Shown piece after piece: positions 35,339-43,773 of a stretch of 64,000 bases of DNA (positions are counted from its first letter, which is position 1; each line of letters begins with the position of its first letter). This DNA is from Blautia hominis (lineage in GTDB: Bacteria > Bacillota > Clostridia > Lachnospirales > Lachnospiraceae). A program made the position numbers and the translations under genes. Under the pieces are notes generated by a model, which saw only the letters and a list, made by a program, of their open reading frames with translations, ran no database searches and had not been told where the DNA came from. Where the stretch lies: contig NQOF01000002.1 in the NCBI GenBank assembly GCA_002270465.1, positions 620,001 through 684,000 of the forward strand. Direction: 5' to 3'.

Positions 35339-35797
35339 ATGGAGATTAGCAGAGAAGTGATCGAACAGATGATAGCACAGGTGCTGGAGGAGAAGATTGG
35401 GAGTTTGGGCAGTCCGAAAAATGATGTGCATCGGCAGGAGATAGCCGGTGTCATTAAGATGGAAGTACCAAAGATCCATGTGACGGAAACAGACAGGCTG
35501 GATACCGGAAATAGGAATGATAAGGTATATACCCATGATCTGTTTTCTCTTGCTGAGAGTCCCAGGCTTGGTTGCGGTATTATGGAGATGGAGAGAACTA
35601 CATTTGACTGGACTTTGGATTATGATGAGATTGATTATGTGATTGATGGGGAGCTTACCATCGTTAAGGACAGGATGCAGGTGACGGCTGGGCCGGGAGA
35701 GATTATTTTGATCCCGAAAGGGTCCCGGATACAGTTTTCGGTTCCTGAGAGAGCGCGGTTTATTTATGTGACGTATCCTGCGGATTGGAATAAGTAG
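35339..35797 (+). CDS. eutQ: EutQ-like cupin protein
   Basis: Cupin of the EutQ family, reported to have acetate kinase activity in Salmonella. The cupin core is TFDWTLDYDEIDYVIDGELTIV, then AGPGEIILIPKGSRIQF. The N-terminus EISREVIEQMIAQVLEEKIG is an amphipathic helix of the cargo-tag type followed by a short linker. 152 residues. Last gene of the operon: a strong terminator begins 10 bases after the stop. Confidence 0.9.
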   Translation: MEISREVIEQMIAQVLEEKIGSLGSPKNDVHRQEIAGVIKMEVPKIHVTETDRLDTGNRNDKVYTHDLFSLAESPRLGCGIMEMERTTFDWTLDYDEIDYVIDGELTIVKDRMQVTAGPGEIILIPKGSRIQFSVPERARFIYVTYPADWNK

Positions 35798-35806
35798 ATA
35801 GGTAAC

Positions 35807-35867
35807 GGAAGCGGATGGGAGAGGCCATGGGATGCCATTGGTCCTCTCCCATCTGCTTCCTGTTTTT
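35807..35867. terminator. Terminator at end of eut operon
   Basis: An 18-base stem, GGAAGCGGATGGGAGAGG against CCTCTCCCATCTGCTTCC, then TGTTTTT. It may serve both the eut operon and the convergent SufB/D-like gene. Confidence 0.85.
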
Positions 35868-35908
35868 CGCAGACCGCAGAGGCATTTAGGGCAATGTGTG
35901 GGGAGGCA

Positions 35909-36832
35909 TTATGCCCGTAAAAAGCCTTCTATGATTTTTTCTTCTGCCTGTTCCTCTGTAAGACCCAGGGTACGGAGTTTGATAATCTGTTCCCCGGCGA
36001 TTTTTCCAATGGCAGCCTCATGGATCAAAACAGCGTCAATACTGCCAGCGTATAACTCCGGGGAGGCATTTACCGTGCCCTGGTCAGCCAGGATAGCGTC
36101 ACATTCAGAATGTCCGCTGCAGCGGCAGTTTCCCATTATGCGGGAATGATACGTCTGCCGGGAGCTGCCTTTTGCCACAGAGCGGGAGATTAGATCAACG
36201 GCGGAGTCTTCTCCGTCCATGGAGACAGTAAAGTCCGTCTCTGCAGTCTCATCTTTTTCTGTTAAGATACTTTCATGAATGATCAGTTTTGCCCTTGCCG
36301 CCAGTCTGGCTGTTGTTTTTCTCACCGTATTGTCCACACCTTTAAGCTGTACGGTGTCCATCTCCAATACGGAGCCTTCCGACAGAAACGCATTCGTAAC
36401 GGGATCGATTCGTTTTTCTCCGGTTCCTGATCCTGTGCCGATATGCTTTTCCTTGTACAAAACATGTGCACCCTTTTCCAGAAAAAAACGGTGGATACCG
36501 TTATGTCTTGCCATATCGCCGCTGTCCGTATGGACACCACATCCGGCAATGATTGTCACATCGGCTCCTGCTCCCACATAAAAATCATTATACACAAGGT
36601 CATCGATAGCACCGTGAGTTACGCAGGCAGGGATGTAAACCACTTCCTTCTGCGCATGGGGGCTTATATGGATGACCAGGCCGGGTGCATCCTTCTTAGT
36701 GTCAATGCGGATATTAGGTGTAGACTGCCTGCCGACACACTGGCCGTCTTCCCGGATGTTAAAAGCACCCTTAAAACCATCGGCATAATCCGAGATGATC
36801 CGTAATAGTTTTTCTGCAATTTTGTTCATCAT
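35909..36832 (-). CDS. SufB/SufD-family protein, orphan
   Basis: Scaffold-type protein of the SUF iron-sulfur assembly family. The beta-helix core blocks YNDFYVGAGADVTIIAGCGVHTD, FLSEGSVLEMDTVQLKGV and the C-terminal HEAAIGKIAGEQI.KLRTLGLTEEQAEE are clear. At about 308 residues it is much shorter than SufB, resembling the minimal Sms-type SufB. The SUF ATPase SufC is not adjacent on either side. The start is MMNKI at 36832, since AGGAGG lies just ahead and the upstream ATG (36847) sits before it. Confidence 0.85.
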   Translation of the reverse strand: MMNKIAEKLLRIISDYADGFKGAFNIREDGQCVGRQSTPNIRIDTKKDAPGLVIHISPHAQKEVVYIPACVTHGAIDDLVYNDFYVGAGADVTIIAGCGVHTDSGDMARHNGIHRFFLEKGAHVLYKEKHIGTGSGTGEKRIDPVTNAFLSEGSVLEMDTVQLKGVDNTVRKTTARLAARAKLIIHESILTEKDETAETDFTVSMDGEDSAVDLISRSVAKGSSRQTYHSRIMGNCRCSGHSECDAILADQGTVNASPELYAGSIDAVLIHEAAIGKIAGEQIIKLRTLGLTEEQAEEKIIEGFLRA

Positions 36833-37189
36833 GCATCCTCCTGACATATTTTCCCACGGGGCGGTCTTTCATTCTAACATATGAAACTTCCTTTACGTTT
36901 TATTCAGATCCATATACTTTAGCGGTAGACCGTATGAATTTATTTTTGCTGTCTGATCATACCTTTGTTTTTGGCGAGATTGACAATGGTATCAGTCCTC
37001 CTTTATAATCAGTATAATAAACTGGCAGGCAGTGACATTTTACATCTGCCGGACAGCTTTTATGAACCAAATCTGTGATTTTCGTCTTCTTTGGAAGTTA
37101 TGAACTGCTGCTGCATACAAGCAGTTTCAGGACAGGGAACAGGCAAATGATTCTGGAAGAGACTTATGACAAGCCGGAAAGGAAGAAAT
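36833..37189. other. Intergenic region with consensus promoter and leader
   Basis: No gene. It contains the promoter at 36980-37009 and a leader of about 170 bases with small stems (GGCAG/CTGCC from 37024, AACTGC/GCAGTT near 37102-37127). Confidence 0.5.
36980..37009 (+). promoter_or_regulatory. Consensus sigma-A promoter for cupin-TetR operon
   Basis: Perfect TTGACA (36980-36985) and TATAAT (37004-37009) with an 18-base spacer. The best promoter match in the window. Confidence 0.75.
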
Positions 37190-37531
37190 ATGGAAGGATT
37201 TATGACACCTCCGAAACATGTAAATTTTAATGCGAAAAAATTATTCGGGAAAATGGGCGAAATACAGGACGGTTCTATCGCCTACCTGGAAAACGGAGGC
37301 GGAGGCCCCACTAAGAACCATGTGCACATGCATGACCACCTCTTTATTGTAGTACAGGGGGAGGCAAAGGTATTTCTGGACAAAGAGGAGAAGATTATTA
37401 GAGAAAATGAATCTTTTCTTGTAAAAGGAACCATTCCCCACTCCATCTGGAACAACAGCCAGTCTACGACTATTATGATCGGGTTATCACTTCATAATAA
37501 AGATAACGGAGAGGATAGCTTAGATGAATGA
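37190..37531 (+). CDS. Small cupin-domain protein
   Basis: Single-domain cupin of 113 residues, function unknown. The metal-type motif is visible as HVHMHDHLFIVVQGEAKVFL, with GTIPHSIWN closing the second motif. The ATG at 37190 follows AAAGGAAG at a good distance; the ATG at 37166 does not. The 8-base overlap with the downstream TetR gene suggests that the cupin belongs to the same regulatory unit, perhaps binding the same small molecule. Confidence 0.8.
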   Translation: MEGFMTPPKHVNFNAKKLFGKMGEIQDGSIAYLENGGGGPTKNHVHMHDHLFIVVQGEAKVFLDKEEKIIRENESFLVKGTIPHSIWNNSQSTTIMIGLSLHNKDNGEDSLDE

Positions 37532-38150
37532 AAAGTTTTCTTCTCTTCCCCAAGAGAAACAGCAGGCCGTCATAAATGCCGCAATGGAGGTATTTGGGAA
37601 AAATGAATATAAAAAGGCATCCACGGATCTGATCGCGGCAAAGGCGGGAATCTCAAAAGGGTTATTATTTTACTATTTTCGCAACAAGAAAGAATTATAT
37701 CTGTACATATACAATTGCCTGATAGAAACCATGCAGGAACAGATCGTTGATGAAAGATTTAGATCCATAACAGATTTCTTTGAACTCTTACGGTATGCAA
37801 GCACTTATAAAGTGAAAATGTTGGATAAGTATCCTTTTATACTGGATTTTGCTCTGCGCGCCTTCTATTCTGAAAAGGAAGATGTATCAGATGAACTTAA
37901 AAATGTAAATACAATGCAAGAGGACGTATTGTTTCAGATATGTTTTGGTCATATAGATACTTATAAATTTAAAGAGGATATTGAACCATTTAAGGTTTAT
38001 AAAATGCTGCGCTGGATGGGGGACGGCTATATACATGATATTCAGATGTCAGGTGCAGAATTTTGCCTGGATGAAATGCTGAGGCAGTTTGAGGAGTGGA
38101 TGGAACTGTTTCAAAAACTTGTGTATAAAGAGGAATACCGGAAAAAATGA
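37524..38150 (+). CDS. TetR/AcrR-family transcriptional regulator
   Basis: The HTH is STDLIAAKAGISKGLLFYYFRNKKELYLY at about residues 27-56, a standard TetR DNA-binding domain. The C-terminal ligand domain is helical and unassigned. Starts inside the cupin gene (8-base overlap), so translation is coupled. 208 residues. Target probably includes its own operon. Confidence 0.87.
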   Translation: MNEKFSSLPQEKQQAVINAAMEVFGKNEYKKASTDLIAAKAGISKGLLFYYFRNKKELYLYIYNCLIETMQEQIVDERFRSITDFFELLRYASTYKVKMLDKYPFILDFALRAFYSEKEDVSDELKNVNTMQEDVLFQICFGHIDTYKFKEDIEPFKVYKMLRWMGDGYIHDIQMSGAEFCLDEMLRQFEEWMELFQKLVYKEEYRKK

Positions 38151-38262
38151 GCATTGGGTGAAAAGCGGGCACCGATTTTATCTGATAGTATAACCATATC
38201 GTAACTATTTGGCAGGTCAGCACATGAACAGTTACGTCATATCAAATAAGGAGGTGCGCACA

Positions 38263-39177
38263 ATGCACGCATGGGAAGCTATACAAAAGACTTTAGATCA
38301 CATGGAAGCACATATCAAGGAGGATATCAACGCGGAGACCCTGTCTGACATAGCAGGACTGTCCCCCTTCTATTTTCAGAGGCTCTTTAAACGTCTGGTA
38401 AATAAAACGGTCCAGGAATATATCAAACTGCGTCGTCTGGCATTAGTGACAGAGGAATTGGATAAGGATGATATGAGAATTCTGGATATTGCCTTGGAAT
38501 ACGGATTTTCCAGCCATGCAAATTTCACCAGAGCATTTAAAACTGCCTATGGGTTAACACCGGAAGAATACAGAGATACACGTCCGCTTTTGAATACCTT
38601 CACAAAGCCTGAGATATCTATGGTCTATACCATGATTGATGAAGGGGTTCCGCTGCTTGCGGGTAATATGGTTTTGGAGATCAATAGAAGAACATTGGAC
38701 CATCCGGAGGTGTATCTTGGATTTGAGGCAAAGGTGAAAATAGAGGGACAGATTCCGGCAGGTGAAAGCACAGGAGTGGATATACCCGGCCAGTTATGGA
38801 AGAGATACCACAAAGAAAAGGAAGCGTTTGCGGATCATCTGAACCCGGAAGTTGAATTGGGAATGTCATACATGCAGGACACACAGAAAGGGGAATTCAC
38901 CTATTTTGCAGGAGGTCTTGCAGACAGAGCGGGCATGCCGGAAGCGCTGGCGAAACAAGAACTGCCCGCAGGGGAATACCTTGTCTGCAGTATTGAGGCG
39001 GAAAGTTTTGAAGTGCTTGTGACAACAGCGCTGGATCAAGCGGGAAAATACCTTTTCGGCACTTGGCTGCCCCACCATAAACTGGCAACAAAGCCTTTCT
39101 CTGCTGAAAAATATTATAAAAATATGGACGATATCCATTATATGGAAATCTGGGTTATCCCTGCTGAGACAGAATAA
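38263..39177 (+). CDS. AraC-family regulator with GyrI-like effector domain
   Basis: Two AraC-type HTH motifs at the N-terminus (LSDIAGLSPFYFQRLFKRL and ILDIALEYGFSSHANFTRAFK) are followed by a C-terminal GyrI/Rob-like small-molecule domain, as in Rob/TipAS-type regulators. ATG at 38263 has AAGGAGG 8 bases upstream; earlier in-frame ATGs at 38209 and 38224 lack sites. 304 residues. Likely activates efflux or stress genes; no target is evident next to it. Confidence 0.85.
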   Translation: MHAWEAIQKTLDHMEAHIKEDINAETLSDIAGLSPFYFQRLFKRLVNKTVQEYIKLRRLALVTEELDKDDMRILDIALEYGFSSHANFTRAFKTAYGLTPEEYRDTRPLLNTFTKPEISMVYTMIDEGVPLLAGNMVLEINRRTLDHPEVYLGFEAKVKIEGQIPAGESTGVDIPGQLWKRYHKEKEAFADHLNPEVELGMSYMQDTQKGEFTYFAGGLADRAGMPEALAKQELPAGEYLVCSIEAESFEVLVTTALDQAGKYLFGTWLPHHKLATKPFSAEKYYKNMDDIHYMEIWVIPAETE

Positions 39178-39186
39178 CGCACTCTA

Positions 39187-39263
39187 ACGGCAGACGGGAT
39201 GCATGTGCAGATCGCAGGGGAATACTTCACCCTGCGATCCGGGTTGCTTTCACCGTCTGCTGT
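39187..39263. repeat. Nested inverted repeat after AraC-family gene
   Basis: Outer arms ACGGCAGACGG / CCGTCTGCTGT and inner arms GATCGCAGGG (39210-39219) / CCCTGCGATC (39230-39239). There is no clear T-run, so it may be a terminator or another palindromic repeat. Confidence 0.5.
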
Positions 39264-39314
39264 AATTATATTAATTCTGACAGACAAATACAGTATAGGA
39301 AAGGAACAGATAGA

Positions 39315-39992
39315 TTGAAAGAAAAAATAAAACAGTTGATACTTAAAAACGGTGCCGATGTATGCGGCGTTGCCAATATAGACCGGTTTGACCAGGCCCC
39401 GGAGGGTTTTTCACCCCTTGACATTTACCCTCAGTGCAAGGCAGTGATCACCTTTGGAATCGCACTGCCAAAAGGACTTACCTTTGTGGAACCCCGGCTG
39501 GTATACGGACATTATAACGGATTCAGCTGTACAGAGGCTGACCGGATCTCCCTTCAGACCGCAAAGAGGATGGAAAAAGAATTCGGCTGTTTCGCTGTAC
39601 CGCTGCCCAGTGACAGCCCATACGAATACTGGGACAGTGATGCGTCCTGCGGCCGGGGGTTGATTTCCATGAAGCATGCGGCTGTATTGTCGGGAATTGG
39701 CGCATTGGGTAAAAACTCAATGCTTTTAAATCCCCGTTTTGGAAATTTACTGACGATCGGTGCACTTCTTACTGATCTGGATCTGCCGTCAGATACTCTT
39801 TGTGAGAATATCTGTATAGACGGCTGTACAAAATGTGTCAGCGCCTGCCCTGTTCAAGCGATTGAAAACGGAAGCGTGGATCAAAAGCTGTGCCGCACAA
39901 ATACATACGGTAAAACGGCCAGGGGATTTGAGACGGTGGACTGTAATACATGCAGGGCGGTATGCCCAATGAGATACGGTAAAACCAAATAA
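39315..39992 (+). CDS. 4Fe-4S double-cluster protein, QueG-like
   Basis: Ferredoxin-type protein related to the iron-sulfur half of epoxyqueuosine reductase. Two cluster motifs are in CIDGCTKCVSACP and CNTCRAVCP near the C-terminus; the N-terminal half resembles the QueG corrinoid-binding fold region. At 225 residues it lacks the C-terminal HEAT-like part of QueG, so it is probably one of the short homologues of unknown role. TTG at 39315 with AAAGGA upstream. Confidence 0.75.
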   Translation: MKEKIKQLILKNGADVCGVANIDRFDQAPEGFSPLDIYPQCKAVITFGIALPKGLTFVEPRLVYGHYNGFSCTEADRISLQTAKRMEKEFGCFAVPLPSDSPYEYWDSDASCGRGLISMKHAAVLSGIGALGKNSMLLNPRFGNLLTIGALLTDLDLPSDTLCENICIDGCTKCVSACPVQAIENGSVDQKLCRTNTYGKTARGFETVDCNTCRAVCPMRYGKTK

Positions 39993-40013
39993 CACCGGCC
40001 GCCATTTTAGTTC

Positions 40014-40997
40014 TCACGTATCCTGTGTAAGTTTATCAAATGCCTGGTTAATGGGCAGCAGCCCTTTAAAAAACAAATCCGGTTCTGTCCCGCTCATGAC
40101 ACGGAATCCCATGAATACATAACTTCCGTAAGGTGAGTAGGCTTCAATGCAGCGTTTCACTTCCGCTTCGATCACGGTATCCGGTGCATCTTCTCTTCCG
40201 GCTGGGCCGTTGGAATCATATCCTCCAATTACCGCGATCTGTTTTCCGTATTTCTGTAAAATACCGGCAATATCATTTACGGGCTGCGCTGAGGACCAGG
40301 CTACAGCGCCCTCGTCTATGAAATCGGGGATCAAGGGTTCACAGTGGCCGCAGGTATGCATGATAGGCAGCATACCGTAAGCCTTTACCGCGTCATTAAG
40401 CCTTTTGTGAGAAGGTTTTATGAGGTCACGGTAAGTCTGCGGGCTTAAAAACAGACTCTGCTGAGTAGCCACGTCATCATAGCTGGTAAAAAAGTCAGGC
40501 TTAAAATAATGAGCCACCCGTTCTGCCAGCCGTATCTTGTAATCCGTAATAGCCTCGATCAGGCCGCGGCAGGCTTCCGGCTCCTCCGCAAAGGCGCAAA
40601 GGCCATCCATAAATCCCATCAAATGTGTCACCCTTAAAAATTGGGCGTTCCAGGCACCATATTCTATAACCTGCCGGTTCCGGTCCGCACCTGCTAACTG
40701 CAATTTGGCCTGACCGTCCCAATCATAGGCATCCAGATCCGGAAACTTCACCACATCCTCCCAGGCAGTGATGTCCTCCAGGACAACATGTCCCGGTGCA
40801 GGTACAGCTTGTCCGCCGGCAGACTGGGATGCCTCCCAAATAACGCCGAAACCATCAGGGCCGCCTCCGAAAGGCCCGTTTTCAAAGGTTTCCAAAGCTC
40901 CTCCGGTCATTACGACCAAACCGCTCATAGCACTTGGCAGATGCTGCGGTTTTTCATGTTCCACCACAGCCGCCATATAATCTTCTTTTGTAAACAT
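40014..40997 (-). CDS. UroD-fold methyltransferase-like protein with zinc motif
   Basis: MtaA/uroporphyrinogen-decarboxylase-superfamily protein. Unlike the copy at 21177 it has HTCGHCEPLIPDF, which fits the HxC zinc site of MtaA-type methyltransferases. The YDDVATQQSLFLSP block is family-typical. ATG at 40997 follows AAAGGAGG; the longer frame to 41033 does not. 327 residues. Divergent from a PucR-type regulator 147 bases away, with a palindrome ACTACATTTTGTAGT at 41016-41030 between them. No corrinoid protein gene is adjacent. Confidence 0.78.
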   Translation of the reverse strand: MFTKEDYMAAVVEHEKPQHLPSAMSGLVVMTGGALETFENGPFGGGPDGFGVIWEASQSAGGQAVPAPGHVVLEDITAWEDVVKFPDLDAYDWDGQAKLQLAGADRNRQVIEYGAWNAQFLRVTHLMGFMDGLCAFAEEPEACRGLIEAITDYKIRLAERVAHYFKPDFFTSYDDVATQQSLFLSPQTYRDLIKPSHKRLNDAVKAYGMLPIMHTCGHCEPLIPDFIDEGAVAWSSAQPVNDIAGILQKYGKQIAVIGGYDSNGPAGREDAPDTVIEAEVKRCIEAYSPYGSYVFMGFRVMSGTEPDLFFKGLLPINQAFDKLTQDT

Positions 40998-41015
40998 AAA
41001 AATCCTCCTTTCAAA

Positions 41016-41030
41016 ACTACATTTTGTAGT
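41016..41030. promoter_or_regulatory. Palindromic operator candidate upstream of UroD-fold gene
   Basis: ACTACA-TTT-TGTAGT, a perfect 15-base palindrome between the ribosome site of the minus-strand gene and the upstream A+T-rich promoter region. It could bind the divergently encoded PucR-type regulator. Confidence 0.4.
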
Positions 41031-41143
41031 CAATCCGTGTCTTTTGAACTATAATAACATTTATAATATCAGGAAAAACAGACTTGGATTGTTGAAATAC
41101 AAAGTACAGTAAGGCTGCGATTTGTACCCCAAAGGAGGAGCAG

Positions 41144-42637
41144 ATGGATTTAAAATATTTGCAGTATCAATTATCGTATTATGGAATGAAAAAAAGTAAG
41201 CTGCAGTACCGGAAAAAACAGGAATTTGACAAGTTTGGCTTTTATGAGAATGGCACCTTAGCAGACAACCGGATACTGTATGTGATCGATGCGGAGGAAC
41301 TGAAGCAGTATACAGGGAATTTAAAAGGATGCGTGGTTTTAGTTACAGGTGGCTGCAGATGGACGGAAGAGTATGCCTGCAGTGCCCTTATTTTGGAGGA
41401 TGCACACAAGAACAGGGTATGTAATCTTTTAGCTGAAATCTTCCTGTCATACGAAAAGTGGAAGTTTGCGGTGAGTAACGCGGAACTTTTGCTGCCGGAT
41501 ACCATACTGGATGTGACGAGCCCCATACTTCACACTGCAATGACGGTCATAAACAATAGTTATAATTACCTTGCACGTAATGAAATGTATCGGGCTGTGA
41601 TGCAGCAGGATTCGTTTACGGACGAGGATATTGATAATCTGGTGTGGGACGAAGCATTTTATCTTTGCCAGAACAGAACGGATGTATATGAGTACCAAAT
41701 GAAGACGGATGGAATGCGGATGCTCTGTTATAACATTCTTTATGAAAAGAAATACTATGCCAGATTTATAGCCACGCGATCAGAGACGGAATATTTTGAT
41801 GTTTTCATGAAATATTTTACAGTGACGGCAGAGGCGCTTCAGATCCATTTTAATGAACAGGGGATTGCCAGCCGTACAGGTGTGAAAAGCTGGGATTTTT
41901 GTGAACAGATACAGGATATACTGAAAGGGCATCCCCCTGCGCACAGGTATGTGATCGGGCAATATAAATGGAATGAGTCACATACATATCAGGTGATCTT
42001 GTTTCAGTTTGCGGAAAAATATCCGGTGAGTACAGGCAAAGAATATCTGAGACAAAAAATAGAGACCTTGCTTCAAGACAGTTGTGTCATCATTCAGGAT
42101 ACAGACTATATCTGCGTCCGTAATTTATCACTGAGCAAAGAGACAGACCTGCACGGGGAGCTGGCATTATTTTTGCGGGAAAATATTGCAAAGGCAGGGA
42201 TCAGCAATACGTTTACCGGATTTCATAATTGGGAGGTATATGAAAAACAGGCATATGATGCCATGGAGATTGGAAGGGAGACAGATACACATTTTTGGTA
42301 TTATTATTTTCAGGATTATGCCTTTGCGATCATGCTGAGAGAATGCACGGGGAGATATCCCGCAAAAGAATTGATATCTCCTGCACTTATCATGTTGAGA
42401 AACTATGACCATACCCATAGGACCAGCCTTTATAGCACATTGAAAGTTTATCTGGAACAAAACTGCAGTGCAACTCACACAGCAAAAATTCTATATATCC
42501 AGCGGTCATCGGTTTTAAAGAGAATGGAAAAGATAAAACAGATCACCGGTATCCGTCCAGACTCTTGTGAAGAGAAAGTTTATATTATGGTCTCTTATTA
42601 TATTTTGGAACAGGCAGAAAAACTGCAGAAGCAGTGA
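41144..42637 (+). CDS. PucR/CdaR-type transcriptional regulator
   Basis: Large regulator of 497 residues whose C-terminus is the PucR-type HTH: TLKVYLEQNCSATHTAKILYIQRSSVLKRMEKIKQITG at about 430-470. The N-terminal two thirds lack clear motifs and probably sense a ligand. ATG has AAAGGAGGAG upstream. It is divergent from the zinc-motif UroD-fold gene and overlaps the convergent small gene at its 3' end by 40 bases. It probably controls the UroD-fold gene, by position. Confidence 0.8.
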   Translation: MDLKYLQYQLSYYGMKKSKLQYRKKQEFDKFGFYENGTLADNRILYVIDAEELKQYTGNLKGCVVLVTGGCRWTEEYACSALILEDAHKNRVCNLLAEIFLSYEKWKFAVSNAELLLPDTILDVTSPILHTAMTVINNSYNYLARNEMYRAVMQQDSFTDEDIDNLVWDEAFYLCQNRTDVYEYQMKTDGMRMLCYNILYEKKYYARFIATRSETEYFDVFMKYFTVTAEALQIHFNEQGIASRTGVKSWDFCEQIQDILKGHPPAHRYVIGQYKWNESHTYQVILFQFAEKYPVSTGKEYLRQKIETLLQDSCVIIQDTDYICVRNLSLSKETDLHGELALFLRENIAKAGISNTFTGFHNWEVYEKQAYDAMEIGRETDTHFWYYYFQDYAFAIMLRECTGRYPAKELISPALIMLRNYDHTHRTSLYSTLKVYLEQNCSATHTAKILYIQRSSVLKRMEKIKQITGIRPDSCEEKVYIMVSYYILEQAEKLQKQ

Positions 42638-43023
42638 TCACATACAAGCCAGGTTTTTGCCTCCTCCATATCCGTACAGAAGTAAAGCTGGCCATCTCCT
42701 AATATTGTTTTTTTACGAAAGGTCTTCTGCAGTCTGTGCAGACTTCTTTTGTCTGTGGTTATGGCGAGCTTTACGATTTTATGTTTCATTCTTTCGATAT
42801 GTTCCACAATCTGCAGGGTCAATTCCTTTGTCAGGCGGGTTTCGTAAAGGTCGATCAAGACGCGGCGTTTTTGGGGAGAATTTAAAATAAAATGTTCCTC
42901 ATCCTTTATCATGGAAAGCAGAGCCTGTGAATCTTCAAAATAGCTTCCATAATGTATACCGTGAAAATAACCGCCTTTATAGTAATAGGGACTTAGGGCC
43001 CCGCTGGGAGATTTTGTTATCAT
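42598..43023 (-). CDS. Hypothetical protein, STAS-like, partner of PadR gene
   Basis: 141-residue protein with no confident family. The middle, HFILNSPQKRRVLIDLYETRLTKELTLQIVEHIERMKHKIVKLAI, is arranged like a STAS-like or similar alpha/beta domain. Two Cys-rich residues patches near the C-terminus (CDHCFC). ATG follows AAAGGT and is 4 bases after the PadR stop, so both are one operon. Its 3' end runs 40 bases into the convergent PucR-type gene. Confidence 0.65.
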   Translation of the reverse strand: MITKSPSGALSPYYYKGGYFHGIHYGSYFEDSQALLSMIKDEEHFILNSPQKRRVLIDLYETRLTKELTLQIVEHIERMKHKIVKLAITTDKRSLHRLQKTFRKKTILGDGQLYFCTDMEEAKTWLVCDHCFCSFSACSKI

Positions 43024-43027
43024 CTTT

Positions 43028-43567
43028 TTACCTTTCTATTAAATCCGGCAGTGCTTTCTGCATACGGATATGCCGGCACCACTGAATGGTTTTCTGCATA
43101 ATGCAGATTCCGTAATAAAGAGTGGACAGCTTATAATAAAAACACTCTTTATGTTCCATTCCGTCAAACTTTTTTTCCAAATCTTTTAATTTGCTCAGAT
43201 AGTTCTTGTTGTTGATCTCATATTCCAATAACTTTTGTTCTCGAATTTCCGGTTCCAGATTGTCAAAGAAATAGACTTTAGCCAGGTGGGTATTTGTACC
43301 TTCAAATATATCCATAGGTGAAGATAGCCAGTCGAAAAATTCTTCTCTGCCTTTCTCAGTCATGTGATAAAATATTTTCTGTCTGCCGCCCTGCGGCTTT
43401 TCAGAAGTTGTCAAATATCCCTTTTGGGTTAACCTTTTTAAGGCAGGATACAGGCTCCCAAAACTAGCCTTATAAAAAACGCCAATACCGTTTTCTATCA
43501 ATTTTTTAATATCGTAACCGGTTAGATCACGCTCCAGCAGCATACCAAGTGCAATGGATTCCAGCAT
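43028..43567 (-). CDS. PadR-family transcriptional regulator
   Basis: Winged-helix repressor. The PadR domain is LLERDLTGYDIKKLIENGIGVFYKASFGSLYPALKRLTQKGYLT at residues 9-52, then the REEFFDWLSSP turn into a C-terminal dimerisation coiled helix (Vir_C type). 179 residues. The upstream region has palindromes TATATATCTTATAGATATATA (43580-43600) and ATAGCGCTAT (43601-43610), probable self-operators. Confidence 0.87.
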   Translation of the reverse strand: MLESIALGMLLERDLTGYDIKKLIENGIGVFYKASFGSLYPALKRLTQKGYLTTSEKPQGGRQKIFYHMTEKGREEFFDWLSSPMDIFEGTNTHLAKVYFFDNLEPEIREQKLLEYEINNKNYLSKLKDLEKKFDGMEHKECFYYKLSTLYYGICIMQKTIQWCRHIRMQKALPDLIER

Positions 43568-43579
43568 TATTCTCCTCCT

Positions 43580-43610
43580 TATATATCTTATAGATATATA
43601 ATAGCGCTAT
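43580..43610. promoter_or_regulatory. Palindromic operators upstream of padR
   Basis: A near-perfect 21-base A+T palindrome at 43580-43600 abuts the perfect palindrome ATAGCGCTAT at 43601-43610, 13 to 43 bases upstream of the start codon. Confidence 0.45.
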
Positions 43611-43773
43611 ATAATGGATTTGTAAAGGAGAAACTGCATGGAATCCGTTTTTATCGGTATATATGTCTTTGGAAACCAAACGTGCATCCGTTGACTTTCA
43701 GGTTTTGGGGTAATATAATGCTGTTTATAGACTGATTTTCAGACTAAAGCATACAAAGAGAGGTGCAGCTTAG

